Source: Solirubrobacteraceae bacterium (GTDB taxonomy: Bacteria; Actinomycetota; Thermoleophilia; Solirubrobacterales; Solirubrobacteraceae). From it: a DNA stretch of 64,000 nt. The stretch lies in NCBI GenBank assembly GCA_023230855.1, contig JALNWQ010000006.1:1-64000 (forward strand), in the 5' to 3' direction. The position numbers and the translations under genes were made by a program. Under the pieces are notes generated by a model. The model was given only the letters and a program-made list of their open reading frames with translations. It searched no databases and had not been told where the DNA came from. Within the stretch, counting starts at the first letter, position 1. Every line of letters begins with the position of its first letter. This document shows, piece by piece, positions 43,573 to 52,066 of the stretch.

Positions 43573-43600
43573 CCCCGGTCGGTCGCCCCGTCGACCGGGG
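43573..43600. terminator. Bidirectional hairpin terminator
   Basis: CCCCGGTCG/CGACCGGGG, a 9-bp stem with a 10-base loop, lies between the convergent lipoprotein and glutathione-transferase-like genes. Confidence 0.6.
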
Positions 43601-43608
43601 ATCGCACG

Positions 43609-44265
43609 CTAGGCGGCGTGGAGGTCCTCGACCCGACGCACCCACGCGTGCAGGCGCGGGTGCGCCGCGCGATCGATCGTGCCGTGGCGATGGAGGACGA
43701 TCGGGAGCGCACCGGGGGCGCCGTCCGGCCCGAGCGCGCCGTGGCGGAGGAACGGGTGGGCGACCACGTCGCAGATCCCGAACGTCGGGCCGCCCAGGTG
43801 GTCGGCGTCCAGCAGGCGCTCCTCGAGCCGGTCGTTCCAGCGTTGGAGGCGTGCGGCGTCGTCGTCGACGGCACGACGCCACCGGTCCGGCAGCGCGTCG
43901 CGGTCGTGACCGACCGGGGCGAGCAGCTCGGCGAGCCGCTGCGCCGGTCCGTGCCACACGTCGTCGAAGCGACGGGCGAACAGGTCGGCGAGGGCGGCGT
44001 CGCCGGGATCGGTCGGCCACAGCGGACGCGTCGGCCAGTGGTCGTCGAGGGCGCGCAGGATCGCCATCGACCCGACGAGCGGCGGCCCCCCGTCCGGCGC
44101 CTCGGCGACCGGCACGCGGTCCTGGCCGCTCAGGCGACGGACCGCCCGGCGGTCGTCCGGGTCGACGTCGACCCAGGCGACCGTCAGATGCTTGTGGGCG
44201 GCGGCGAGCGCGACGCGCCCGGCGTACGGCGAGCCGACGATCCGGTGGACGCGCAGGTCGGCCAT
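43609..44265 (-). CDS. Glutathione S-transferase-like protein
   Basis: A 218-residue protein with a thioredoxin-like N-domain (LRVHRIVGSPYAGRVALAAAHK, then RVPVAEAPDGGPPLVGSMAILRAL resembling the GST cis-Pro and Glu-Ser site) and an all-helical C-domain (about 85-215) ending in HPRLHAWVRRVE. Actinobacteria generally lack glutathione, so the true thiol substrate, if any, is unknown. TAGGCT (44272-44277) lies 6 bases before the ATG. Confidence 0.75.
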   Translation of the reverse strand: MADLRVHRIVGSPYAGRVALAAAHKHLTVAWVDVDPDDRRAVRRLSGQDRVPVAEAPDGGPPLVGSMAILRALDDHWPTRPLWPTDPGDAALADLFARRFDDVWHGPAQRLAELLAPVGHDRDALPDRWRRAVDDDAARLQRWNDRLEERLLDADHLGGPTFGICDVVAHPFLRHGALGPDGAPGALPIVLHRHGTIDRAAHPRLHAWVRRVEDLHAA

Positions 44266-44322
44266 CGGGCGAGCCTAGCCGCGCCCGCCCCGCGTCGCGT
44301 CGTCGGCGTCGGCGTCGGTCGG

Positions 44323-45876
44323 TCAGGCCGACAGCAGCGGCAGCAGGGCGCGGAGCTTGATCTCGGTCTCGGCGAGCTCGGACGCCGGGTCGCTGTCGGC
44401 GACGACCCCGACCCCGGCGTAGCAGTGCGCGACCTCGGGCTCGAGCAGCGCCGACCGGAGCGCGACGGAGAGCTCGCCGTCGCCGGCGGCGTCGACCCAG
44501 CCGACCGGTCCGGCGTACCAGCCGCGGTCCATGCCCTCGAGCGCCGGGATCATCGGCAGCGCCGCCTCCTCCGGGAACCCTCCGACGGCCGGCGTCGGAT
44601 GGAGCCGGGCGACGAGGTCGAGCACGCCCACGGGCTCGGCGAGCTGCGCCCGGATCGGCGTCGCCAGGTGCTGGGCGCTGGCGGCCTGCACGACCTGCGG
44701 CTCGGGGGCGGCGGTGCTCCACATCGCCACCGCGCCCAGGCGGTCCAGGATGCGGCGGACGACGATCGCGTGCTCCTCGCGGTCCTTCGTCGAGCGCATG
44801 AGCCGCTCGGCCAGGTGCACCTCGACCGCGGGGTCGCTGCTGCGGCGCGTCGTCCCCGCCAGCGCCAGCGTCGTCACGCGGTGACCGTCGCGCCGGACGA
44901 GCAACTCCGGGGTGGCGGCGACGAACGTCCGCTCTCCGCGACCGACGGCGACGACGCAGCAGCCCTCGTACGCCTCGGCGAGCATGCCGACGACGGCGGC
45001 CGGGTCGGGCGTCGCCCGTCCGACGACGAGCACCTCGCGCGCGAGGACGACCTTGTCGATCCGGCCGGCGCGGATCCGCTCGACGCCACGGGCGACCGCC
45101 TCCTCGTAATGCGCCGGCGGCAGGCTCGACACGATCCGGGCGGACGCGGCCGGGTCGGGGTCCCACAGCGGCGGACGGGCCGGACGCAGCGCGTCGACGC
45201 GCCGCAGGGCCTCGTCGACGAGGGTCCCCGGGTCGTCGCCGGCGGTGACCCGGACCGCCACGGTCGCCCGGACGCGACCGTCGCGGGCGGCGAGCGCCAC
45301 CTCCGGGACGTGCAACGACGCGGCGGCGAACCCGTCCCACGTCGGCGTCGTCGCGCCCGCGTCGTCGAACGCGAACCCGCCGACCGCGATGAGGCCCTCG
45401 CCGTCGTGACCGGTGCCGAGGTCGCCGACCGCGTCGGCGGCCAGCCGCGCCCAGTCGCCCGCGACCCGCGCGAACCGCTCCGGACCCGACGCCTCGAGGG
45501 CGCGCACGACGCCGAGCGTCGCGACGGCCCGCCCGTCGCGGTCGCGCTGCTCGTACACCGTCCACGGCTCCCCGGGTCGGCGTCCACAGGCGACGGTCGC
45601 CGACGGGTCGAGGCCCGCGAGCGCGTCGACGGTGATCGCGGCCAGCACCTCGGGCCTGCGATGCCGCACCGCCCGCCGTCGCGCCTCGACGGCGTGGGCG
45701 AGCAGCCGCTCGCGGTCGGCCCGGGAGAGCGGGACGGCGACCGTCCCGGCCGCAGCCGTCCCGTCGAGAGGGGGGTCCGCGGCGGACGCGGTCGACCGGT
45801 CCGGCGCGCCGGTCCCGGTCGGGCCCGACGGCGTGCCGGGCCCGGTGCCCGTCGTGCGACGCGTCCGGGCCATCAC
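44323..45876 (-). CDS. menF: Isochorismate synthase
   Basis: Chorismate-binding enzyme giving isochorismate for menaquinone. The 517-residue protein has a Thr/Gly/Pro-rich tail (1-45) and the C-terminal catalytic domain: GRIDKVVLAREVLV, FVAATPELLVRRDGHRVTTLALAGT, STKDREEHAIVVRRI, LHPTPAVGGFPEEAAL, DRGWYAGPVGWVDAAGDGE and CYAGVGVVADSDPASELAETEIK. GTG (45876) and ATG (45873) starts are both possible. It begins about 14 bp after ilvN, an unusual operon partner. The entC/dhbC siderophore role is less likely given the men genes around. Confidence 0.92.
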   Translation of the reverse strand: MMARTRRTTGTGPGTPSGPTGTGAPDRSTASAADPPLDGTAAAGTVAVPLSRADRERLLAHAVEARRRAVRHRRPEVLAAITVDALAGLDPSATVACGRRPGEPWTVYEQRDRDGRAVATLGVVRALEASGPERFARVAGDWARLAADAVGDLGTGHDGEGLIAVGGFAFDDAGATTPTWDGFAAASLHVPEVALAARDGRVRATVAVRVTAGDDPGTLVDEALRRVDALRPARPPLWDPDPAASARIVSSLPPAHYEEAVARGVERIRAGRIDKVVLAREVLVVGRATPDPAAVVGMLAEAYEGCCVVAVGRGERTFVAATPELLVRRDGHRVTTLALAGTTRRSSDPAVEVHLAERLMRSTKDREEHAIVVRRILDRLGAVAMWSTAAPEPQVVQAASAQHLATPIRAQLAEPVGVLDLVARLHPTPAVGGFPEEAALPMIPALEGMDRGWYAGPVGWVDAAGDGELSVALRSALLEPEVAHCYAGVGVVADSDPASELAETEIKLRALLPLLSA

Positions 45877-45889
45877 GACCGTCCGTCCC

Positions 45890-46441
45890 TCAGGTCTCCT
45901 CGCGCCCGCGCGAGATCGCGACCTCGCCGGTGCGGATCATCTCGACGAGCCCGTAGGGCCGCACGAGCCGCTCGAACGCCTCGATCTTCGACCGGTCGCC
46001 GGTGACCTCGACGATGATCGAGCGGCGGCCGACGTCGACGACCTTGCCGCGGAACACCTCGGCGAGCTCGCGCACCTCGGACCGGGTCTGCGCGTCGACG
46101 GCGACCTTGAAGAGCGCCAGCTCACGGGCGACCGTCTCGGCCGGCTCGAGGTCCTTGATCTTCAGGACGTTGACGAGCTTGTGCAGCTGCTTCGTCACCT
46201 GGTCGATCGGGTTCTGCGCGCCGTCGAGGGTGAGCGTGATCCGCGAGATCCGCTCGTCGTCGGTCGGTCCGACCGACAGCGTGTCGATGTTGAACCCGCG
46301 CCGGGTGAAGAGGCCCGACACGCGCGTGAGCACGCCGGGCTTGTTCTCGACGAGGATCGACAGGACGTGCTTGCGTCCCGTGCGGAGGTGTCCGGCGGCC
46401 TCGAGCTCGTCGAGGCTCAGCAGCTCGTTGGTGTCGACCAT
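45890..46441 (-). CDS. ilvN: Acetolactate synthase small (regulatory) subunit
   Basis: Valine-sensing partner of IlvB. The 183-residue protein has an N-terminal ACT domain, HVLSILVENKPGVLTRVSGLFTRRGFNIDTLSVGPT, and a C-terminal ALS_ss domain (VARELALFKVAVDAQTRSEV, GLVEMIRTGEVAISRG). The first 24 residues before the ACT domain are slightly longer than usual. ATG at 46441, 38 bp after ilvB; followed closely by menF. Confidence 0.96.
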   Translation of the reverse strand: MVDTNELLSLDELEAAGHLRTGRKHVLSILVENKPGVLTRVSGLFTRRGFNIDTLSVGPTDDERISRITLTLDGAQNPIDQVTKQLHKLVNVLKIKDLEPAETVARELALFKVAVDAQTRSEVRELAEVFRGKVVDVGRRSIIVEVTGDRSKIEAFERLVRPYGLVEMIRTGEVAISRGREET

Positions 46442-46479
46442 CAGGAGCGGGTGGGGTCGGAGGAGGGACGGGTCATCGC

Positions 46480-48174
46480 TCAGCCCACCATGTCGCGGGC
46501 GGCCTCGCCGGCGGGGATCATCGGGTAGACCTTCTCGTCGCGGACGACGCGCACGTCGATGAACGCGGGGCCCTCGGCCTCGAACGCGGCGCGCAGGTCG
46601 TCCTCGAACGTCGCCGCCTCGGTGAGGCGCACGCCCCGGATGCCGTAGGCGTCGGCGAGCTTCACGAAGTCCGGCGACGCCTCCTCCCCGCCGTAGGTGT
46701 TCATGTCGACGTGGCTGTAGCGCTCCTGCCAGAAGAGCTCCTGCCACTGCCGGACCATGCCCAGGTAGCCGTTGTTGAGCACGACGACCTTCACCGGCAG
46801 GTTCTCCTGGCGGATCGTCGCGAGCTCCTGGATGTTCATCTGGATCGACCCGTCGCCGGTGATGACGACCGTCGTGCGGTCGCGGTCGCCGAGCTGCGCG
46901 CCGATCGCGGCGGGCAGGCCGAAGCCCATCGTGCCCAGGCCCCCGGAGTTCACCCAGCGGCGGGGCTCGGGGAAGTCGTAGAACTGCGCGGCCCACATCT
47001 GGTGCTGGCCGACGTCGGAGCTAAGGATCGCGTCGCCGCCGGTGATGCGGTGGATCGCCTCGATGACCTGCTGCGGCTTGATCTGACCGTCGGCGGCGGG
47101 CTCCCAGCGCAGCGGGTGCCGCTCCTGCCAGGTGTGGATCCGCTGCCACCACGCGTCCAGGCGCGACGCGTCGGCGTCCTGCGCCGTGTACTCCGCGTCG
47201 AGCCGCGCGAGGATCTGCTTGGCGTCGCCGACGATCGGGATGTGCGCCGGGATGTTCTTGGAGATCTCGGCCGGGTCGACGTCGATGTGGATGAACTTCG
47301 CGCGCGGCGCGAACTCCGACAGCTTGCCGGTGATCCGATCGTCGAACCGCGCGCCGATCGCGCAGATGAGGTCGGCCTCGTCCATCGCGTAGTTCGCGGC
47401 GCGGGTGCCGTGCATGCCCAGCATGCCGAGCCACAGGTCGTCGGGGGCCGGGTAGGTGCCCAGGCCCATGAGCGTCGTGGTCACCGGGAACCGACCGCCG
47501 CGGACGAGGCGTCGCAGCTCGTCGGACGCGCCTGCGGCGACGACGCCGCCGCCGGCGTAGATCACCGGGCGACGGGCGGCGGCGAGCGCCCGGGCCGCCT
47601 GGCGGATCTGCTTGGCATTGCCGGTGGTGCGCGGCTGGTAGCCCGGCAGGTGCACGTCGGTGACCGGCTCGTACGGGATATCGACCTTCGACAGGTCCTG
47701 CGGCAGGTCGATGACGACCGGGCCCGGTCGACCCGTGCCGGCGATGTGGAAGGCCTCGTGGATGATCCGCGGCAGCTCGCGCGGATCCGTGATCATGAAG
47801 CTGTGCTTGACCGCCGGCATCGTGATGCCGATGGTGTCGGCCTCCTGGAACCCGTCGGTGCCGAGCAGCTCGGTCCGGACCTGGCCGGTGAAGAACACGA
47901 CGGGGACGGAGTCCATCATCGCGTCGACGATCGGCGTGACGAGGTTGGTGGCCCCGGGACCGGACGTGCCGAAGGCGACCCCGACCTTGCCGGTGACCTT
48001 CGCGTAGCCCTCGGCGGCGTGCCCACCGCCAGCCTCGTTGCGGACCAGCACATGGTGGATGCCGGCGTCGACGAACGCGTCGTAGGTCGGCAGGTTGGCC
48101 CCGCCCGGGTAGCCGAATACGACCTCGACGCCCTCCGCCTTCAGGCACTCCATCAACGCGTCGACTGCTCGCAT
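46480..48174 (-). CDS. ilvB: Acetolactate synthase large (catalytic) subunit
   Basis: ThDP/FAD enzyme, first common step of valine/leucine/isoleucine synthesis. The 564-residue protein shows VEVVFGYPGGANLPTYDA, VRNEAGGGHAAEGYAKVTGKVG, GTSGPGATNLVTPI, HGTRAANYAMDEADLICAIGARFDDRITG and the ThDP motif VITGDGSIQMNIQELATI...VLNNGYLGMVRQWQ. ATG at 48174 preceded by a perfect AAGGAGG at 8 bases. The 5' region carries a 20-bp palindrome; no leader peptide is seen. Confidence 0.97.
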   Translation of the reverse strand: MRAVDALMECLKAEGVEVVFGYPGGANLPTYDAFVDAGIHHVLVRNEAGGGHAAEGYAKVTGKVGVAFGTSGPGATNLVTPIVDAMMDSVPVVFFTGQVRTELLGTDGFQEADTIGITMPAVKHSFMITDPRELPRIIHEAFHIAGTGRPGPVVIDLPQDLSKVDIPYEPVTDVHLPGYQPRTTGNAKQIRQAARALAAARRPVIYAGGGVVAAGASDELRRLVRGGRFPVTTTLMGLGTYPAPDDLWLGMLGMHGTRAANYAMDEADLICAIGARFDDRITGKLSEFAPRAKFIHIDVDPAEISKNIPAHIPIVGDAKQILARLDAEYTAQDADASRLDAWWQRIHTWQERHPLRWEPAADGQIKPQQVIEAIHRITGGDAILSSDVGQHQMWAAQFYDFPEPRRWVNSGGLGTMGFGLPAAIGAQLGDRDRTTVVITGDGSIQMNIQELATIRQENLPVKVVVLNNGYLGMVRQWQELFWQERYSHVDMNTYGGEEASPDFVKLADAYGIRGVRLTEAATFEDDLRAAFEAEGPAFIDVRVVRDEKVYPMIPAGEAARDMVG

Positions 48175-48227
48175 CTGCCCAACCTCCTTCCGACCGGTCA
48201 CGGATGTCCGCACGTGGGGGACCGTCC

Positions 48228-48298
48228 GTCCGCATCGGACGTAATGGCTCCCGTAGCGCGAGAGGCCGTCCACGTGGACGGCCGACCGATCGATCGTA
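48228..48298 (-). promoter_or_regulatory. ilvB promoter region with 20-bp perfect palindrome
   Basis: A -10-like TACGAT (48293-48298) is followed, in the transcript direction, by a perfect 20-bp palindrome with half-site GGCCGTCCAC (48264-48283) and a small hairpin GTCCG-ATG-CGGAC (48228-48240). The palindrome could be an operator at or just past the start site, or an RNA hairpin. No ILV-rich leader peptide was found here. Confidence 0.5.
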
Positions 48299-48324
48299 GC
48301 ACCGGACCCCGGGCCGGCCGCGTC

Positions 48325-48609
48325 TCAGGACGGGGGGCGGTAGGCGACGTCGGGGAACGGCAGGTCGGTGTGGCACCGCATGCACATCGTGTCGCTGATC
48401 GGGAGCATCCGTCCGCAGCCGTCGCAGCGACGTCGGAGCTCGTCGTCGCGGCCCGGGTAGACCATCGCGGTGATGAACCCGAAGATCGGGACGCTCATCG
48501 AGATCGCGAACCACAGGAGGAACGAGCTGCCCTTCGACGCGCCCTTCAGGCCGCCGGCGACGCCCATGACGAACCAGACGAGGATGGCGAAGGCGAACGC
48601 GGCGTCCAC
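48325..48609 (-). CDS. Small membrane protein with zinc-ribbon tail
   Basis: A 94-residue protein with two membrane helices (FAFAILVWFVMGVAGGL and FLLWFAISMSVPIFGFITAMV) and a C-terminal zinc ribbon, CDGCGRMLPISDTMCMRCHTDL, with two CxxC pairs. Function unknown; the ribbon probably faces the cytoplasm. GTG start with TACCCT (48617-48622) 7 bases upstream, so likely leaderless. Upstream of ilvB on the same strand. Confidence 0.75.
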   Translation of the reverse strand: MDAAFAFAILVWFVMGVAGGLKGASKGSSFLLWFAISMSVPIFGFITAMVYPGRDDELRRRCDGCGRMLPISDTMCMRCHTDLPFPDVAYRPPS

Positions 48610-48742
48610 GGGTCCCAGGGTAGTCCGTCCCGTCGCCCGGTGCGGGGCACGCGGCGCAGGCCCGCTACGCGCCGCCCGGGCATGGCGCAGGCCGCGCGGG
48701 CTCACGGGCGCCGCGCGACGGATCGCGCACGGGTGCGGCACC

Positions 48743-49240
48743 ATGCGGGGCACGGGGCCGTCGCGCGTGCGGCGCGCCCGGGGAGCATCGAGCAGGGGCA
48801 CGACCACGTTCCGTTGGGACCACCTTCGCGAGCCGGCGGCCGCCCACCTGGGCGAGCCGGTGCTGGCGGGTGCCCCGGCGTCGCCGGAGCCCCGGCGCGC
48901 GCCCGGGTTCGGCGCGTGGGGCCACGCGCCGCTCACCGGCGCCCAGGTGCGGTACATCGCATTGACGCCCACGCGCCTGGTGGCGTTCACGCTCGATCGC
49001 GACGTGCGCGGCGAGCACCTGTACCGGCTGCTGCGGATCGAGGACGAGGCGCCGCGCCACGACGTCACCGGCGTGGAGGTCTCCGGATCGCTCCTCGCCC
49101 GGTCGCTCACGGTGACGCTCGCCGACGGGCGACGGTGGGAGCTGTGGGTGTCGCGCTGGCGGACCGGCCCGTGGCGCGCGATCGTCGCCGACCTCGAGGG
49201 CGGCCGCGATCCGGGCGACGCCGGGCGTCAGCCCGCCTGA
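48743..49240 (+). CDS. Hypothetical protein, PH-like fold suspected
   Basis: A 165-residue frame whose C-terminal 100 residues look like a real domain: LTGAQVRYIALTPTRLVAFTLD, LLRIEDEAPRHDVTGVEVSG and LTVTLADGRRWELWVSR give an alternating beta pattern resembling bacterial PH-like domains. The N-terminal 20 residues are Arg-rich and the start is uncertain (ATG 48743 without a Shine-Dalgarno; a GTG at 48767 is also in frame). Its 3' end overlaps the convergent glycosyltransferase gene by 13 bp. Confidence 0.6.
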   Translation: MRGTGPSRVRRARGASSRGTTTFRWDHLREPAAAHLGEPVLAGAPASPEPRRAPGFGAWGHAPLTGAQVRYIALTPTRLVAFTLDRDVRGEHLYRLLRIEDEAPRHDVTGVEVSGSLLARSLTVTLADGRRWELWVSRWRTGPWRAIVADLEGGRDPGDAGRQPA

Positions 49241-50541
49241 GCGCGCCGCGACCGCCACGCGTCGACGGCGACGACGATCGCCGCGCCGGCCAGGAGCGCC
49301 AGGAACGGATCGAGCGGGACGCGGTACCGCGGGGCTCCGACGAGCGGGGCGGCGCTGAGGAGGATGAGCCCCGGCGCGAGCCACGTCCACCACGGTCCCA
49401 GGGCGATCCGGCGTCGGAGCCGCAGCGCGACCGCGGCGAGCGCGCCCAGGAGGACGAGCCACACGCCCGGGGCGATCATCCACCGCCAGCCGTCGGGGAC
49501 GCCGGTCTCGCGGGCACTGAGCCCGGCGACGAAGTCGTGCCCGGGCCCCAGGTGGAACAGCCGCAGGCCGCGGAGCGCGGCGGCCTCCACGACGAATCCC
49601 GGATGGTCGAGGGCGTAGTCCAACGCCCGCGACCGCAGCTCGCGGTCCAGCTGCGCCTCGGTGAGCCGCGGCGGATCGAAGAGGTCGCGGTAGGTCGGCA
49701 CCTCGGCCGGGACCCGCGAGTGGGCGAAGTGCCCGCCCCGGGTCGCCGACTCCGCGTTCCACACGCCGGCCATCGTGTAGCCGCTGTGGGTGCCCAGCGG
49801 CAGGAACCGGTCGAGCGCATGGTGGTTGCGGACCGTCCAGGGCACGAGCACGACGACGAGCGCGACCACCGCGACGGCCGGCGCGGCCGGACGGCGGCGC
49901 GCCGACCACAGGCCGATCGCCACCGGCAGGATCAACGACAGACCGTTGGTGCGGGTGAGCGCGGCGACGCCGACGAGCGCTCCGGCCAGGAGCGCCAGGC
50001 GCAGGTCGGGCCGGTCACGGTGCACGAGGGTGACGAGCAGCGCCGCGAGCACGAGCGGGACGAACAGCGTCTCGGCGACGAGCCCGCCCGACAGCCAGAC
50101 GAGCGACGGGAGCGCGGCGACGATGCCGGCGGCGGCCCGGGCGACGCGCACGTCGGCCCAGAGCCGGCGGGCGATCCCCCACGTGAGCGCGACCGTCACG
50201 ACGCCCAGCAGCGCCCCGACGACGCGGCCGGCCGTCCAGCGGGTCCGCGCGTCGAGCCCGACGACGTCGTAGACGACGGCGAGGAGCCCCGGGTACGCCG
50301 GGGCGCGGAACGCCGTCGGCGATCCCGGCGCCGCGTACTGGGTGGGAGCCCAGTCTCCGAGCAGCGCGAACGTCGCGGCCAACCGGTCGTAGTCGGCCGG
50401 ATCGCCCCACGGCGCGTGGTCGGGGGTGGCCAGGACGACGCCGAGCCGCAGGCCCAGCGCGACGGCGAGGATGCCGACGAGCCACCGGTCGGGGCGCCAC
50501 GCCCGCACCCGGGCGAGCGGGCGTCCCGCCGACGCGGCCAC
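49228..50541 (-). CDS. GT-C-type membrane glycosyltransferase (PMT/ArnT-like)
   Basis: A 437-residue protein with about ten membrane helices. The first outer loop carries the acidic pattern DHAPWGDPADYDRLA, as in lipid-linked sugar glycosyltransferases of the GT39/GT83 type, followed by FRAPAYPGLLAVVY. The large loop after helix 8 or so contains NHHALDRFLPLGTHSGYTMAGVWNAES. Likely moves a sugar from a polyprenyl-phosphate donor onto a protein or cell-wall polymer; acceptor unknown. The GTG start is 4 bp past the gatB stop, so it is cotranscribed with gatCAB. Confidence 0.85.
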   Translation of the reverse strand: MAASAGRPLARVRAWRPDRWLVGILAVALGLRLGVVLATPDHAPWGDPADYDRLAATFALLGDWAPTQYAAPGSPTAFRAPAYPGLLAVVYDVVGLDARTRWTAGRVVGALLGVVTVALTWGIARRLWADVRVARAAAGIVAALPSLVWLSGGLVAETLFVPLVLAALLVTLVHRDRPDLRLALLAGALVGVAALTRTNGLSLILPVAIGLWSARRRPAAPAVAVVALVVVLVPWTVRNHHALDRFLPLGTHSGYTMAGVWNAESATRGGHFAHSRVPAEVPTYRDLFDPPRLTEAQLDRELRSRALDYALDHPGFVVEAAALRGLRLFHLGPGHDFVAGLSARETGVPDGWRWMIAPGVWLVLLGALAAVALRLRRRIALGPWWTWLAPGLILLSAAPLVGAPRYRVPLDPFLALLAGAAIVVAVDAWRSRRAQAG

Positions 50542-50545
50542 CGGC

Positions 50546-52066
50546 CTACAGCCCGAGGATCTCGCGGGCGAGCTGCGTCACCGCGCCGGCGTCCGCGCGG
50601 CCACGCGTCTCCTTCATCACCGCGCCGACGATGACGCCGATCGGCTTCATGTTGCCGGAGCGGAGCTTCTCGACGACGTCGGGGTTGGCGTCGAGCGCCG
50701 CCTGCACCACCGGCCGCAGCTCGTCGCCGCCGCCGATCGCCGCCAGGCCGTCCCGCTCGACGATCGCGGCCGGCTCGCCCCCCTCGGCGACGAGCGCGTC
50801 GAGGACCTGCCCGCCGGCCTTGCGGGTGATCGACTTGGCGCGGACGAGCGCGACGAGCGCCGCGAGCGCCTGCGGGGTGACCTTGGACGCCTGCGGGTCG
50901 CCGGCGGCGTCGTCGTCGGCGTCCTCGGCGGTGAGGCGACGGACGAGGTCGTTGCCGATCCAGTTGGCGATCTGGCGTCGGGTGTCCGCCGGATCGTCGG
51001 CGGGCTCCGCGGGCCGGGTCACGCCGTCGGGCGCGGCCTCGCCGTCGGGGGTCGCCCCGGCGGCGGCGACGGTCGCCTCGTAGTAGTCGCCGAGCTCGCG
51101 CCGGAACGCGAGCAGGCGGGCCGACTCGTCGTTGAGGCCGTGGACGTCGACGTAGCGCGCCTCGCGGTCGAGCGGCAGCTCGGGGATCGCGGCGCGCGCC
51201 AGGTCGAAGAGCTCGGTCGGCACCGCGACCGGCGGCAGGTCCGGCTCGGGGAAGTAGCGGTAGTCGTGCGAGCCCTCCTTGGACCGCAGCGACGTGATCG
51301 ACCCGGAGCGCGGGTCGAAGTGCAGCGTCTCCTGCTCGACCCGGCCGCCGTCCTGCACGATCCGGGTCTGGCGGGCGACCTCGGCGTTGATGCCCTGCTC
51401 GATGAACCGGAACGAGTTCATGTTCTTCAGCTCGGTCTTCGTGCCGAGCCCGTCCGTCCCGACCGGGCGGATGGAGATGTTGGCGTCGCAGCGCAGCGAC
51501 CCCTCCTCCATGTTGACGTCGCTGACGCCGAGCTGGCGCAGCGTCTCGCGCAGCAGCCGCAGCCACGACGACGCCTGCTCCGCCGAGTGGATGTCGGGCC
51601 GGGTGACGATCTCGGCCAGCGGGGTGCCGCCGCGGTTGTAGTCCACCACCGACGCGGTCGACCCGCCGATCCGGCCGCTCTCGCCCAGGTGGGTGAGCTT
51701 GGCGGCGTCCTCCTCCAGGTGCACGCGCTCCAGGCGCACGTCGCCGAGCGACCCGCCGCTCACCAGCGGCCGGTCGAACTGGCTGATCTGGTAGCCCTTC
51801 GGCAGGTCGGGGTAGAAGTAGCTCTTGCGGTGGAAGACGAGCCGGTCGTCGAGCTCGCCGCCCAGCGCCATCCCGATCATGAGGCCCAGCCGGACCGCCT
51901 CGCGGTTGATCGTCGGCAGCGTGCCGGGCATGCCGAGGCAGACCGGGCAGGTGTGCGTGTTGGGCGGGTCGCCGAACGACAGCTCGCAGCCGCAGAACAT
52001 CTTCGTCCGGGTGCCGAGCTGGACGTGGATCTCCAGGCCGATGACCGGCTCGTACGCGGTGCTCAT
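50546..52066 (-). CDS. gatB: Asp/Glu-tRNA(Asn/Gln) amidotransferase subunit B
   Basis: tRNA-binding and kinase subunit of GatCAB. The 506-residue protein starts YEPVIGLEIHVQLGTRTKMFCGC, with zinc-site cysteines (CGCELSF, CPVCLGMPGTLP), GYQISQFDRPL, HLEEDAAKLTH, VDYNRGGTPLAEIVT and the C-terminal helical YqeY/GatB domain (VIVGAVMKETRGRADA). The region 335-365 is an Asp/Pro/Ala-rich insertion. The ATG overlaps the gatA stop by 4 bp. Confidence 0.97.
   Translation of the reverse strand: MSTAYEPVIGLEIHVQLGTRTKMFCGCELSFGDPPNTHTCPVCLGMPGTLPTINREAVRLGLMIGMALGGELDDRLVFHRKSYFYPDLPKGYQISQFDRPLVSGGSLGDVRLERVHLEEDAAKLTHLGESGRIGGSTASVVDYNRGGTPLAEIVTRPDIHSAEQASSWLRLLRETLRQLGVSDVNMEEGSLRCDANISIRPVGTDGLGTKTELKNMNSFRFIEQGINAEVARQTRIVQDGGRVEQETLHFDPRSGSITSLRSKEGSHDYRYFPEPDLPPVAVPTELFDLARAAIPELPLDREARYVDVHGLNDESARLLAFRRELGDYYEATVAAAGATPDGEAAPDGVTRPAEPADDPADTRRQIANWIGNDLVRRLTAEDADDDAAGDPQASKVTPQALAALVALVRAKSITRKAGGQVLDALVAEGGEPAAIVERDGLAAIGGGDELRPVVQAALDANPDVVEKLRSGNMKPIGVIVGAVMKETRGRADAGAVTQLAREILGL

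Noticed and set aside
48175..48273. Upstream in-frame extension of ilvB or an ILV leader peptide
   Set aside because: The extension starts inside the palindrome, lacks homology and would bypass the perfect AAGGAGG; no frame shows runs of Ile, Leu or Val codons.
46711..50634. 1307-codon plus-strand open frame across ilvB and the glycosyltransferase
   Set aside because: It runs antisense to several firmly identified genes and has low-complexity charged composition; an effect of high GC and few stop codons.
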